The position numbers were made by a program, and so were the translations under genes. Below, piece by piece: positions 7,137-15,861 of a stretch of DNA of 64,000 nucleotides (the stretch's first letter is position 1; the number at the start of each line of letters is the position of its first letter). The stretch covers positions 46,553 to 110,552 of the forward strand of contig NZ_BBPM01000011.1 in assembly GCF_000787775.1 (NCBI RefSeq), in the 5' to 3' direction. Under the pieces are notes generated by a model. It saw only the letters and a list, made by a program, of their open reading frames with translations, did not search any database and was not told the origin of the DNA. The stretch comes from Streptacidiphilus carbonis (GTDB lineage Bacteria > Actinomycetota > Actinomycetes > Streptomycetales > Streptomycetaceae).

Positions 7137-9524
7137 ATGGCGGACCGGGCACAGCAGGCACAGGCACTGCCACCGCAGCGGCGCCCGGCCGCGCCGGGGG
7201 AGCCGGCCATCGCCATGGAACTGCTGGTCCACGGGGTCGGCGGGACCACGCCCGAGGCCATGCTGACCGACCCGCACCTGGTGCAGCTGACCGGCGACAC
7301 CGTGGCCGGTACCTACCGCCGCTGGGCCGACCGGGACGCCGAGGCCGAGCCGGACCGCTACCGGGGCGGGGCCGTCGAGGAGGCCTACTCCTGGGCCGGA
7401 CTCACCTCGGGCAGCGCCATGCGCGCGCTGTGGCTGCTGCTGCTCCCCTTCATGTTCGCCAACCTGGCCCACTGGATGCGGCCGCCGGCCCCGCGCGCCG
7501 CCCGCGCCCAGGGCCTCTACGACATGGCCGTCCGCATCTCCGCCGTCAGCCTCACCGTGCTGCTCACCGCCGCCGCCTGCGAGACCGCACTGGACCTGAC
7601 GGCCTGGCAGTGCGCGGGCACTGCCGCCTGCGCGGCGCACCACAGCTGGCTCGGGTTCCTCTCCGCCGCCCACGGCGGCTGGTGGAGCGAGCCCGGCCGC
7701 CGGCTGGCGCTGGCGACCGCGGTCCCGGCGGCGCTGGTGGCGGTGCTGTGGTGGCTCTCGCACCTCACCTGGACCAGTTACGAGTCCCAGCGCCCGGCCG
7801 CCGACGGCAGCCGCGGGGACCTGGCGCCGATGGAGATGCCCGGCTTCTGGTACGGCATGCGGGTGGTCCGCCGGCTGCGGATGACCCATGTCGCCGCGGG
7901 GCTGCTGACCGCGGTGCTGGCGCTGCTGCTGCCGGCGCTGGGCTACGACCGGTCGAGCGGCGGACCGCTGGCCGTCCCCGGGTGGATCCTGCTGGCCCTG
8001 CTGGCCGGGCTCACCTGCGGGGTGGTCTCGGCCCTGGTCACCAGCAGCCGCCGGGAGACCGAGCAGGACGACCGCCCGGACACCCTGGCCATGCGCGCGC
8101 TGCACTGGGCCTCGCTGGCACTGCTCGGGCTGACCGTGCTCTACGCCGGCTGGGCCCGCCGGGGCTGGCACTCGGCCGGACGGCTCCCCGGCGCGGCCGG
8201 GCTGTTCGCGGTGCTGTGCCTGGTCCAGTTGGCGCTGGTACTGGTGCTCGTCCTGGCCGTCTTCCTGCTCCGCCGGAAGCAGCCTGCCGTGCAGCCCGCA
8301 CAGCTGCCGGGGGAGCAGGACGCGATCACCGTGCCGGGCCCGTTCCGGCCGGTGCCGGACGGCGACCTGCGCTTCGGCGGGCCCGACGGCCCGGCGCTGC
8401 GCGGCTACGCCGGGCCGGCCACCGCGATGCTGGGGACCGGCCTCGGTAACCTGCTCACCGCCGGCGCCACTGTCTGGGCGGCCCAGTGGCTGATGGGCAG
8501 GGGCACCCTCGGCGTCACCGTGCCCGGGCCGCCGCTGCTGCTGGTCTGGCACAGCAGCGGGGTGCCGCTGCTCGCGGCGCTGCTGCTGCCGCTGCCGGTC
8601 GCCCTGGCGGTGCGGATGATGCGTCAGAAGTCGGCCCTCAAAGCCCCGGTGAACGCCGCCTACGACATCGAGGGGGATCCCGCGGCCACCAGGACCGCCC
8701 AGATCGCCGGGGTGCTGGCCAGGGCTCGGCTCACCGACGCCGGACCGGTGCTGATCGGCGCTCTGGCCGTGCTGGCCTTCGCCCTCGCCGCCGCCTCCGT
8801 GGCCGGGGCCCTGGCCACCGGGCGGACGCCCTCGCTGGCCGCCCACGGGGACCCCACCGTGGTCTCCTACGCCGCGACCACGCTGCAGTCCGTCGGCGGC
8901 TGGCTGGTCGGCGCGTTCGTGCTGATGCTGGTGGGTCTCGGCCGAGCCGCCTACAAGCAGATCTCCACCCGGCGCACGGTGGGGGTGTTCTGGGACATCG
9001 GCACCTTCTGGCCGCGTGCGGCCCACCCCTTCGCGCCCCCCTGCTACGCCGAGCGCGCCGTCCCCGACCTGGACTGGCGGATCCGCACCTGGCTGGACGA
9101 CGACCCCGCGCGGAGGCTGGTGCTCTCCGGCCACTCCCAGGGCACCGTGCTGGCCGCCGCCGCGGTCTGGCAGCTGGACCGGGCCACCCGCGCCCGGGTC
9201 GCCCTGCTCACCTACGGCTGCCCGCTGCACCGCCTCTACAGCCGGTTCTTCCCGGCCTTCATGGGTCCCGAGGACCTGTCCCGGCTGCACGCCGACGCGG
9301 CCTACTGGCGCAACCTGTTCCGGATCACCGACCCGATCGGCGGACCGGTCCGGGTGGCCGTCCCCGAGGGCGAGCACCCGGTGGACGCGCCCCCGTTCGT
9401 GGACCCGCTGGTTTTCGACCGGGACCAGCGGCATCCACTGCCGGTGCCGATCAACGCCCACTCCGACTACCGCGCCGACCCCCGGTTCACCCAGGAACGC
9501 GACGCCCTGCTGACCCGGTTGTGA
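7137..9524 (+). CDS. Multi-spanning membrane protein with split alpha/beta-hydrolase motifs
   Basis: A 795-residue protein. Near the N-terminus it has HGVGGTTPE (residues 32-40), like the oxyanion-hole loop of lipases. A long central part has about eight to ten membrane helices (first near residues 98-118). A soluble C-terminal part follows with the nucleophile-elbow motif GHSQG at 665-669 (Ser667) and a Cys-containing LLTYGCPLHRLY strand. Taken together this looks like an alpha/beta-hydrolase fold interrupted by a membrane domain; enzyme activity is inferred only. ATG 7137 is preferred for its GGGGG box; an ATG at 7095 is in frame. Its 3' end overlaps the convergent ATPase gene by 38 nt. Confidence 0.7.
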   Translation: MADRAQQAQALPPQRRPAAPGEPAIAMELLVHGVGGTTPEAMLTDPHLVQLTGDTVAGTYRRWADRDAEAEPDRYRGGAVEEAYSWAGLTSGSAMRALWLLLLPFMFANLAHWMRPPAPRAARAQGLYDMAVRISAVSLTVLLTAAACETALDLTAWQCAGTAACAAHHSWLGFLSAAHGGWWSEPGRRLALATAVPAALVAVLWWLSHLTWTSYESQRPAADGSRGDLAPMEMPGFWYGMRVVRRLRMTHVAAGLLTAVLALLLPALGYDRSSGGPLAVPGWILLALLAGLTCGVVSALVTSSRRETEQDDRPDTLAMRALHWASLALLGLTVLYAGWARRGWHSAGRLPGAAGLFAVLCLVQLALVLVLVLAVFLLRRKQPAVQPAQLPGEQDAITVPGPFRPVPDGDLRFGGPDGPALRGYAGPATAMLGTGLGNLLTAGATVWAAQWLMGRGTLGVTVPGPPLLLVWHSSGVPLLAALLLPLPVALAVRMMRQKSALKAPVNAAYDIEGDPAATRTAQIAGVLARARLTDAGPVLIGALAVLAFALAAASVAGALATGRTPSLAAHGDPTVVSYAATTLQSVGGWLVGAFVLMLVGLGRAAYKQISTRRTVGVFWDIGTFWPRAAHPFAPPCYAERAVPDLDWRIRTWLDDDPARRLVLSGHSQGTVLAAAAVWQLDRATRARVALLTYGCPLHRLYSRFFPAFMGPEDLSRLHADAAYWRNLFRITDPIGGPVRVAVPEGEHPVDAPPFVDPLVFDRDQRHPLPVPINAHSDYRADPRFTQERDALLTRL

Positions 9525-11943
9525 CCGCCGCGGTGCCGGGCAGGTCCTCCGGCAGCAGCAGCTGCAGCTGCTCGGTGGTCAGCTCGGCGACCTGCGCCAG
9601 CCGCACCGCATGCCGCTCCACCATGGTTTCGAACACCTGGCGGGCGGTACGGCCATTGCCGAAGGAGGGACCCTTGGGCAGCAGCGCGTAGTGCTCCAGC
9701 AGCGCCTGCGCGGTCTCCTCGGAGAGTTGGTACTCGTGCTCGGTGGCCTGCCGCCGGGTGATCTCCAGCAGCTCCGCCGCCGAGTAGTCGGCGAAGGTCA
9801 CGGTGCGTGAGAAGCGGGACGCCACACCGGGGTTGGACGCCAGGAAGCGCTCCATCTCGGCGGTGTAGCCGGCCACGATCACCACCACCTCGTCGCGGTG
9901 GTCCTCCATCAGCTTCACCAGGGTGTCGATGGCCTCCCGGCCGAAGTCCCGGCCGCCGTCCTCGGGCGCCAGCGCGTAGGCCTCGTCGATGAACAGCACC
10001 CCCCCCAGCGACCGCTGGAACACCTCGGAGGTGCGCAGCGCGGTCGAGCCGACGTGCTCGCCGACCAGGTCCAGCCGGGCCACCTCGACCAGATGGCCGC
10101 GCTGCAGCACCCCCAGCGAGGCCAGGATCTCCCCGTAGAGCCGGGCCACCGTGGTCTTGCCGGTGCCGGGGGAGCCGGTGAACACCAGGTGCCGGCGCAG
10201 CGAGGGGGCCTTCAGCCCGGCCTGCTGCCGCCGCCGTCCCACCGAGATCAGGTCGATCAGGGTGCGGACCTCCTGCTTCACGGTGTCCAGCCCGATCAGC
10301 GAGTCCAGTTCGGCCAGCGCCACCTCGGCGGGGCGGCACTCCGGCAGCGGCCCGATCGGCTGCGAGTCGACCCGGGGCGCCGGTTCCGCCGGGGACCCGC
10401 TGCGCGCGCTCGGGACCAGCGGCACCGCCGCCTCCCAGGCCGACGCGGTGGAGACGGCGCGGACCGGCTCGGCCGCGGGGGCCTTGGCGTCGTCGGACAC
10501 ACAGCCCTCGGCGATCGGCCCCGGCTCGGGGAACTCGAAGCCGCCGCGGGCGTTCTGCTCGGCCCGGCACCGGGTCAGCACCGTCGCGCAGCCGTCGATG
10601 ACATGGAATCCGAAGCCCTTGCCATGAGTGGCGGTGCACTCCTCGAAGGTGCCGCGGCCGCCGGCCGAGACATAGACCGCCGCCTCGCTGCTGCCGCGCA
10701 CCGAGCAGGTGCGCAGCACCGGGTCCGCCCCCCGGGTGGCGATCACCCCGGTGGTCACGTCGGCGATCTCACAGCCCGTCAGCAGCCCGCCGCTGCCGTG
10801 GTCGCGGAACCACAGCCCGGTGTTGGCGTCCTGCACCCGCAGCTGGTCCAGCCGCACCGTGGCGCCGTCCCGGACCGAGACCGCGGTGTTGCGCACCTGG
10901 GTGAACGAGCACTCCACCACCTCGGCGGCCGAGCCGCGGTCCAGCACGAACAGGGCGTCCGGGACGTCGTGCACCCGGCAGTCGGTCAGCGAGACCTGGG
11001 CACCGTCGCTGACCCAGACCGCCGGGTAGTCGCCGGTGCTGTCGCGGACCTCGCAGCCCACCGCCCGCACCGAGGTCCCCGGGTCCCACACCGACAGGCC
11101 GTTGCGGCCGAAGGAGCGCAGCGTGGTCCGCTCCAGCAGCAGCGTCGCCCGGCCGCGCAGGTCGGCGCCGTTCTCCGGCACCTCGTGGATCCGGCAGTCC
11201 GCCAGCTCCAGCCGGGCCTCGCTGTCCAGCATCAGCGCGTTGTCGGTGACCCGGTGCACCGCGCAGTCGGCCAGCCGCCCGACCGCCCGGTCCTCGGCCT
11301 GCACCCCGTTGCCGTTGATCTCGTAGAACTCGCAGGCCACCGCGTCCACGGTGCTGCCCTCGCCGGTGAGCACCAGCCCGGCCCCGGCCGCATGGTGCAC
11401 CCGGCAGCGCTCCAGCCGGGCGCTCGCCCCGGTCCGCACCACCACACCGGCCTGGCCGGCCGCGACCACCTCGCACTCCTCCAGCAGCGCCACCGACCCG
11501 TCGGCGACCCGGACGCCCAGACCGCCCGGGTTGTCGACGGTGACCCGCCGCACCGTGGGCCGGGCGCCCCCGTACACCTCGATGCCCACCGAGGACCGGG
11601 TCGCCACCCGACAGTCCGTCAGCTCGGCGTCGCCGCCCACCAGTACGGCCGGGGCCGAGCCGTCCTGGCCCTCCAGCACCAGGCCCTGCACCGAGGCGGG
11701 GGCCAGCAGGGTGAGCGCGGTCCCGGTCGGCGGCTCGAACCGCACCGAGCCCGGACCCTCGGCCGACCGCACCGTCAGCTTCTTCTCGACGACGACGTTC
11801 TCCCGGAACACCCCGGGCCCTATGGTCACCGTGTCACCGGCCTCGGCGGCCGCCAGGGCCTCGGACATCGTCGAGTACTCCCCGGAGCGTCTCCGCCACC
11901 GGGAAGCCCCGTCGAGCGTCACCCTAACCACGCCTGCTCCCAT
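9487..11943 (-). CDS. Right-handed beta-helix / AAA+ (CbxX-type) ATPase fusion
   Basis: An 818-residue two-part protein. Residues about 20-480 are parallel beta-helix (PbH1-type) repeats, seen as recurrent units such as LTDCRVH, LLEECEVV and ERCRVH with turns about every 22-23 residues. Residues about 550-790 are a CbxX/CfqX AAA+ ATPase: LDSLIGLDTVKQEV, Walker A GSPGTGKT (590-597), Walker B LFIDEA (650-655) and the arginine-finger region ASRFSRTVTF. The same AAA+ class occurs in EccA of type VII secretion and in RuBisCO activase CbbX, so a remodelling role is likely; the beta-helix may bind its client. ATG 11943 follows a G-rich ribosome site. No ESX genes are nearby. Confidence 0.85.
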   Translation of the reverse strand: MGAGVVRVTLDGASRWRRRSGEYSTMSEALAAAEAGDTVTIGPGVFRENVVVEKKLTVRSAEGPGSVRFEPPTGTALTLLAPASVQGLVLEGQDGSAPAVLVGGDAELTDCRVATRSSVGIEVYGGARPTVRRVTVDNPGGLGVRVADGSVALLEECEVVAAGQAGVVVRTGASARLERCRVHHAAGAGLVLTGEGSTVDAVACEFYEINGNGVQAEDRAVGRLADCAVHRVTDNALMLDSEARLELADCRIHEVPENGADLRGRATLLLERTTLRSFGRNGLSVWDPGTSVRAVGCEVRDSTGDYPAVWVSDGAQVSLTDCRVHDVPDALFVLDRGSAAEVVECSFTQVRNTAVSVRDGATVRLDQLRVQDANTGLWFRDHGSGGLLTGCEIADVTTGVIATRGADPVLRTCSVRGSSEAAVYVSAGGRGTFEECTATHGKGFGFHVIDGCATVLTRCRAEQNARGGFEFPEPGPIAEGCVSDDAKAPAAEPVRAVSTASAWEAAVPLVPSARSGSPAEPAPRVDSQPIGPLPECRPAEVALAELDSLIGLDTVKQEVRTLIDLISVGRRRQQAGLKAPSLRRHLVFTGSPGTGKTTVARLYGEILASLGVLQRGHLVEVARLDLVGEHVGSTALRTSEVFQRSLGGVLFIDEAYALAPEDGGRDFGREAIDTLVKLMEDHRDEVVVIVAGYTAEMERFLASNPGVASRFSRTVTFADYSAAELLEITRRQATEHEYQLSEETAQALLEHYALLPKGPSFGNGRTARQVFETMVERHAVRLAQVAELTTEQLQLLLPEDLPGTAAVTTGSAGRRVPG

Positions 11944-12021
11944 GGTGATTCGCCGCCCCCCTCGCCCCGACCACGCTACTTGCTCCGGCACCCCGCTGCG
12001 CCCCTCTCCCCTCTCAACGAC

Positions 12022-12873
12022 TCAGACGGCGATCGGTCTCTCGGGCTCCGGCAGCGGTCCCTCGGCGAGCACCACCACCTCGTCGCCCACCCGGACCGTC
12101 CCGGTCCGCACCGGGGCCAGCTGCATGCCGAAGCCCAGCGTCGGCCCGAACTTCCGGTGCCGCCCCAGCGCCCGCAACGGCTCCGGGCCGCGCCGCTCAC
12201 CGGTGGCCGGGTCCAGCGTGGTCATCACACAGCGCCCGCACTGCTGCACCACCTCGAACTCCGCCTCGCCCACCCGGATCCGGCGCCAGCCGGTCTCCGC
12301 CCACGGCCGCGCCCCGTCCACCACGACGTTGCTGCGGAACCGGGTGATCGGCACCGGCGCGCCCCTGACCGGGTCGTCCGGATGGTCCAGCGCGATCAGC
12401 CGGTTCAGGTCGGCCAGCGAGGCGGTGCTGGTGACCAGCAGCGGATACCCGTCCGCCAGGCTGGTGACCACCTCCAGCGGCCTGCGCTCCGGGCGGTCCT
12501 GGTGCACCAGCCGCAGTTCCCGGCCCAGCACCTTGCGCAGCCAGGAGGCCGCCGCCTCCCCGGCGTCGACCAGTTCGAAGCCGGTCCCGAACAGTGTCAC
12601 CGGCACCAGCGCCGCCTCGCCCGGCGCCTTCCCGGGCTCGGGCACCCGCAGCACCAGCCCGTCCGCCGCCAGCTCCAGCACACCGGGCTCCGGCAGGGTC
12701 GCGGTGAGCTGCCCCAGCCTGGGGTCCTCACGCTGCGAGACCATCCTCCCGTTCGCGTCGACCACCATCCAGCGCCGGTCCCCGGCGGGGCCCCAGGGCT
12801 CGATCTCCACCTCCCGGAGCGGCACTGGGGCAAGGGACTTCACCGGATGGATCCGAAGATCGGTCACACGCAT
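12022..12873 (-). CDS. MOSC domain-containing protein
   Basis: A 283-residue protein with the MOSC_N beta-barrel (LRIHPVKSLAPVPL at residues 6-19, then GDRRWMVVD) followed by the MOSC domain. The latter holds the conserved cysteine in VVQQCGRCVMTTLDP, which in this family (molybdenum cofactor sulfurase C-terminal, mARC, YcbX) binds the molybdenum cofactor or transfers sulfur. Likely role: Mo-cofactor-dependent reduction or detoxification of N-hydroxylated compounds, usually with a ferredoxin partner. The upstream DNA has two direct repeats that may be operators. Confidence 0.9.
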   Translation of the reverse strand: MRVTDLRIHPVKSLAPVPLREVEIEPWGPAGDRRWMVVDANGRMVSQREDPRLGQLTATLPEPGVLELAADGLVLRVPEPGKAPGEAALVPVTLFGTGFELVDAGEAAASWLRKVLGRELRLVHQDRPERRPLEVVTSLADGYPLLVTSTASLADLNRLIALDHPDDPVRGAPVPITRFRSNVVVDGARPWAETGWRRIRVGEAEFEVVQQCGRCVMTTLDPATGERRGPEPLRALGRHRKFGPTLGFGMQLAPVRTGTVRVGDEVVVLAEGPLPEPERPIAV

Positions 12874-12898
12874 GGTCCAACCATATGTGGTCCGACCA
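12873..12898 (-). promoter_or_regulatory. Paired TGGTCCRACCA repeats at the MOSC gene start
   Basis: TGGTCCAACCA (12873-12883) and TGGTCCGACCA (12888-12898) are direct repeats with a 15-bp period. Each has TGGT/ACCA arms. They abut the MOSC start codon, the position expected for a repressor site. No regulator is encoded beside them. Confidence 0.35.
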
Positions 12899-12906
12899 TG
12901 GGAGAA

Positions 12907-12933
12907 GGCCGGTCAGCCCACGGCTGACCGGCC
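12907..12933 (-). terminator. Hairpin after the Gln/Pro-rich protein gene
   Basis: Perfect 12-bp stem (12907-12918 with 12922-12933) and a CAC loop, 28 nt past the stop of the leftward gene at 12961. There is no T-tract, which is common for actinobacterial terminators. Confidence 0.6.
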
Positions 12934-12960
12934 CCATGACCTGCACGTCCCCCCGGACGG

Positions 12961-13464
12961 TCAGAACCCCTGGAAGCCGCCCCGCTGCTGCGGGTACTGC
13001 TCCTGGTACTGAACCGGCCGCAGCGGGGCGACCGGGGCCACCGGCCGCTGCGGCTGCGCGCCGTACTGCTCCGGGTACCGCTGCTGCGGCACGGCCTGCT
13101 GCGGGTAGCGCTGCTGCTGCGGCGCGCCCTGCTGCGGGATGCCCTGCTGGGGAACGAACCGCTGCGGCGCGAAGGGCTGCGGGGCCAGCGGCTGCGCGGC
13201 GTACTGCGGCTGCGCGTACTGCTGCTGGCCGTAGCTGGGGCTGCTCGGCCCGGGGCCCAGGGCGAGCCGCGGCGTCGGCATCGGCTGCTGGGCCGGCTCG
13301 TAGCGGAAGCCGGTGTCGTAGGCCGGCGGCAGCGCCGCGGGCACGTTGATCGGGGCGATCTGCGGGACACCACGCTCAGCGACGAGGCTGTCGTAGATCG
13401 GCGTGTCCGAAGCGAAGGACGGAGCGTAGTAACCGACTCCGTCGTAGGCGCGAGGGGAGGTCAT
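12961..13464 (-). CDS. Gln/Pro-rich low-complexity protein (DUF6643-like)
   Basis: A 167-residue protein of unknown function. The first 40 residues are ordered and conserved-looking (YYAPSFASDTPIYDSLVAERG, then PQIAPINVP); the rest is a Gln/Pro/Tyr/Ala-rich tail with repeats such as QQG(I/A)PQQ and PQQRYP. The N-terminal sequence resembles a small protein found across Streptomyces that I believe is classed as DUF6643; the assignment is from memory. No signal peptide or membrane helix is seen, so it is probably cytoplasmic and largely disordered. Single gene with its own terminator. Confidence 0.7.
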   Translation of the reverse strand: MTSPRAYDGVGYYAPSFASDTPIYDSLVAERGVPQIAPINVPAALPPAYDTGFRYEPAQQPMPTPRLALGPGPSSPSYGQQQYAQPQYAAQPLAPQPFAPQRFVPQQGIPQQGAPQQQRYPQQAVPQQRYPEQYGAQPQRPVAPVAPLRPVQYQEQYPQQRGGFQGF

Positions 13465-13746
13465 GACGCATACGGTAAGCCCACAATGTGCCTGCTGAGG
13501 AGAGTGTCACGGGAGGGATTTCCACGGCCTTCCTCCGCTTCAGAGCGCCTAGCCGGTCGAAAGTATGAAAAAAGGTCAGATCCCACCATCACTCCGCGAC
13601 CAGCTCGTGCGAGATCTTCACGGAACGTTAACCGAACGCCCGTTCCGTCGACCGTTTGGCCCATCGAACGACCGATCCGCCCCGTCTTCACCCGATCCGG
13701 TGGGCGCGAAGCGTGACCGTCACTCCTTCGGGGCGCCCCCTCGGTT

Positions 13747-14613
13747 TCACTCCCCGGGGTGCCGCGGCGGCTGGTTGTCCCGTCGCTTCAGATAGCGCTC
13801 GAACTCCCGCGCGATGGCGTCGCCGGACGCCTCCGGCAGCTCGGCGGTGTCCTTGGCCTCCTCCAACTGCTGCACGTACTCAGCGACTTCGCTGTCCTCG
13901 GCGGCCAACTGGTCCACCCCCAGCTGCCAGGCCCTGGAGTCGTCCGGCAGCTCGCCCAGCGGGATCCGCAGGTCCAGCAGGTCCTCGACCTTGTTCAGCA
14001 GCGCGAGCGTGGCCTTGGGGTTGGGCGGCTGAGCGACATAGTGCGGCACCGCGGCCCAGAACGTCACCGCCGGGATCCCGGCGTGCGCGCAGGCCTCCTG
14101 GAGCACCCCGACGATCCCGGTCGGCCCCTCGTACTTGCTCTCCTCCAGGTCCAGGCTCTGCGCCAGTTCGGCGTCCGAGGTGACCCCGCTGACCGGCACC
14201 GGTCGGGTGTGCGGGGTGTCGCCGAGCAGCGCGCCCAGGATCACCATCATCTCCACGCCCAGTTCATGGGCGAAGCCCAGCAGTTCCTGGCAGAACGACC
14301 GCCACCGCATGCTCGGCTCGATCCCGCGGATCAGCACGATGTCCCGGGTCTTCGGCTCGGTCACCCGGACCACCGAGAGCCGGGTGGTGGGCCAGGTGAT
14401 CCGGCGCACCCCCTCGTCCATCCACACCGTCGGACGGTTCACCTGGAAGTCGTAGTAGTCCTCCGCGTCCAGCGCGGCGAACACCTTCCCTTCCCAGATC
14501 TCGTCCAGGTGCGCCACCGCCGATGACGCGGCGTCGCCGGCATCGTTCCAGCCCTCGAACGCGGCCACCATGACCGGGTCGATCAGCTCGGGCATGTCCT
14601 CGAGCTCGATCAT
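13747..14613 (-). CDS. PAC2 family protein
   Basis: A 288-residue PAC2 (proteasome assembly chaperone 2-like) protein. Typical features are LIDPVMVAAFEGWNDAGDAAS at the start, DYYDFQVNRP, and HTRPVPVSG followed by PTGIVGVLQEAC. Actinobacterial PAC2 proteins form trimers; a role in proteasome assembly is suggested by the family name but is not proven. It lies 13 kb from the proteasome genes. The ATG at 14613 is chosen because GGAGGG lies 9 nt upstream; a longer frame extends to 14766 without a ribosome site. The C-terminus is helical with a basic end. Confidence 0.9.
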   Translation of the reverse strand: MIELEDMPELIDPVMVAAFEGWNDAGDAASSAVAHLDEIWEGKVFAALDAEDYYDFQVNRPTVWMDEGVRRITWPTTRLSVVRVTEPKTRDIVLIRGIEPSMRWRSFCQELLGFAHELGVEMMVILGALLGDTPHTRPVPVSGVTSDAELAQSLDLEESKYEGPTGIVGVLQEACAHAGIPAVTFWAAVPHYVAQPPNPKATLALLNKVEDLLDLRIPLGELPDDSRAWQLGVDQLAAEDSEVAEYVQQLEEAKDTAELPEASGDAIAREFERYLKRRDNQPPRHPGE

Positions 14614-14871
14614 CAGGGCCTCCCTCCACAGACGCCGTTGCACGGCGGGCTCCTGCTCCGGCTCCTCGGGGAGCGGCCCCCGGACCCCCGCGCTCCACCA
14701 CCCTTGGGTCGGCCGCAGGTGGCGGGCGTGAGGCGGGTGGCCACTACGCGAAGAGCCCGAGCACACGTCTTGATAGGTGCCCCAGCCTACGGCGTGTAAC
14801 CTCCGGTTCGGGCGGCGACGCGATCTTCCGGTGGCGCGGTCCGGCCGGGTCGACGGCGGCCCCGGGCCGGG

Positions 14872-15861
14872 TCAGGGCTGCGGATCGACCCAGCCGCGGT
14901 AGTAGGCGGCCCAGTCCGAGGCGGTGGCCGCGAAGTCCGCGTACATCGCCACGCCGAACTTCAGCCGCCCGTGGTCCGCCAGCCGCACGCCGCGGATCGC
15001 CGCGGCGACGGTCTCGGCGGAGGCGTGGTGGACGGCGTTGTCGTCGTGGTAGGCCGGGAGCCCGATCAGCAGGTCGACGGAGTTGGGGACCGACTGCAGC
15101 GCCAGCCGGGTCTGCTGCTGGATGTAGCCGCTGAACAGGCTCCGCAGCGGCAGCCCGGAGTCGTAGGCCATCACCGCGACCTGGTCCACCCGGTCGGCGA
15201 CGTCGGACAGGTAGCCGGACGTCCACCATTTGGGGTGGCCGGTCAGGACCGCGCCGACCAGGTGGATCCCGGGCACGGGTTCGATCTGCGGGACCGAGAC
15301 CGAGAGCACCGCGTCCCGCTCGGTGGTGAGCAGATGGGCCTGCTCCAGGACGGTCAGGAAGTCCCGGTCGCCCGAGTGCACCGGTTCGAAGTCGATGTGG
15401 ATGCCGTCGAAGCCCGCGTCCAGGGCCTGGCGGAACGAGCCGATGATCCGGTCGGTGCGGGACAGGTCGAGACCTGGGCCCTCGGAGTCGACCACATCGC
15501 CCAGCCAGGCCTGCACCCGGATCCCGGGGTCGGCCTGGTGCAGCTCCGTGACCAGCCAGGACGCCTTGGGGTAGAGCGCCGGATCCAGGGTGCCGTCGTC
15601 GCGCAGCGGCCCGGTGTGCACGAACAGGTCGTGCACACCGGCGCCGATCTGCTTGACCAGTGCGTCCACGTCGGCGGGTCCTTTGCGGCCGTCGACCCAG
15701 GCGTGGCCCAGCCACACGGCATCCCCCTGCCGGGTCCTGGCGTCCGCGCTCGGCGTCCCCAGATCGTTGATCCAGAGACCCCCGGCCGCCCCGAGCACCA
15801 TCCCGACCACGGTGAGCAGCGCGATCGTCACAGTTCGGAGGGCCCACACCCTTATCCACAT
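14872..15861 (-). CDS. Membrane-anchored GH18-like glycosidase family protein
   Basis: A 329-residue protein with an uncleaved-looking N-terminal membrane helix (residues 9-30) and a TIM-barrel domain outside the cell. The strand DGIHIDFE at 152-159 matches the GH18 DxxDxDxE pattern, with Glu159 in the catalytic acid position; VMAYDS near 255 and WWTSGYLSD are also barrel strands of this family. It could be a chitinase-like hydrolase or an inactive sugar-binding relative. The ATG at 15861 is picked because the helix begins just after it; the extension to 16065 is low-complexity. Confidence 0.75.
   Translation of the reverse strand: MWIRVWALRTVTIALLTVVGMVLGAAGGLWINDLGTPSADARTRQGDAVWLGHAWVDGRKGPADVDALVKQIGAGVHDLFVHTGPLRDDGTLDPALYPKASWLVTELHQADPGIRVQAWLGDVVDSEGPGLDLSRTDRIIGSFRQALDAGFDGIHIDFEPVHSGDRDFLTVLEQAHLLTTERDAVLSVSVPQIEPVPGIHLVGAVLTGHPKWWTSGYLSDVADRVDQVAVMAYDSGLPLRSLFSGYIQQQTRLALQSVPNSVDLLIGLPAYHDDNAVHHASAETVAAAIRGVRLADHGRLKFGVAMYADFAATASDWAAYYRGWVDPQP

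Noticed and set aside
13565-13795. Small + strand frame starting MKKGQIPPSL in the gap before the PAC2 gene
   Set aside because: It has an ATG after A-rich DNA but no ribosome site, and it runs into the PAC2 gene antisense; composition becomes Arg/Pro-rich as in non-coding frames.
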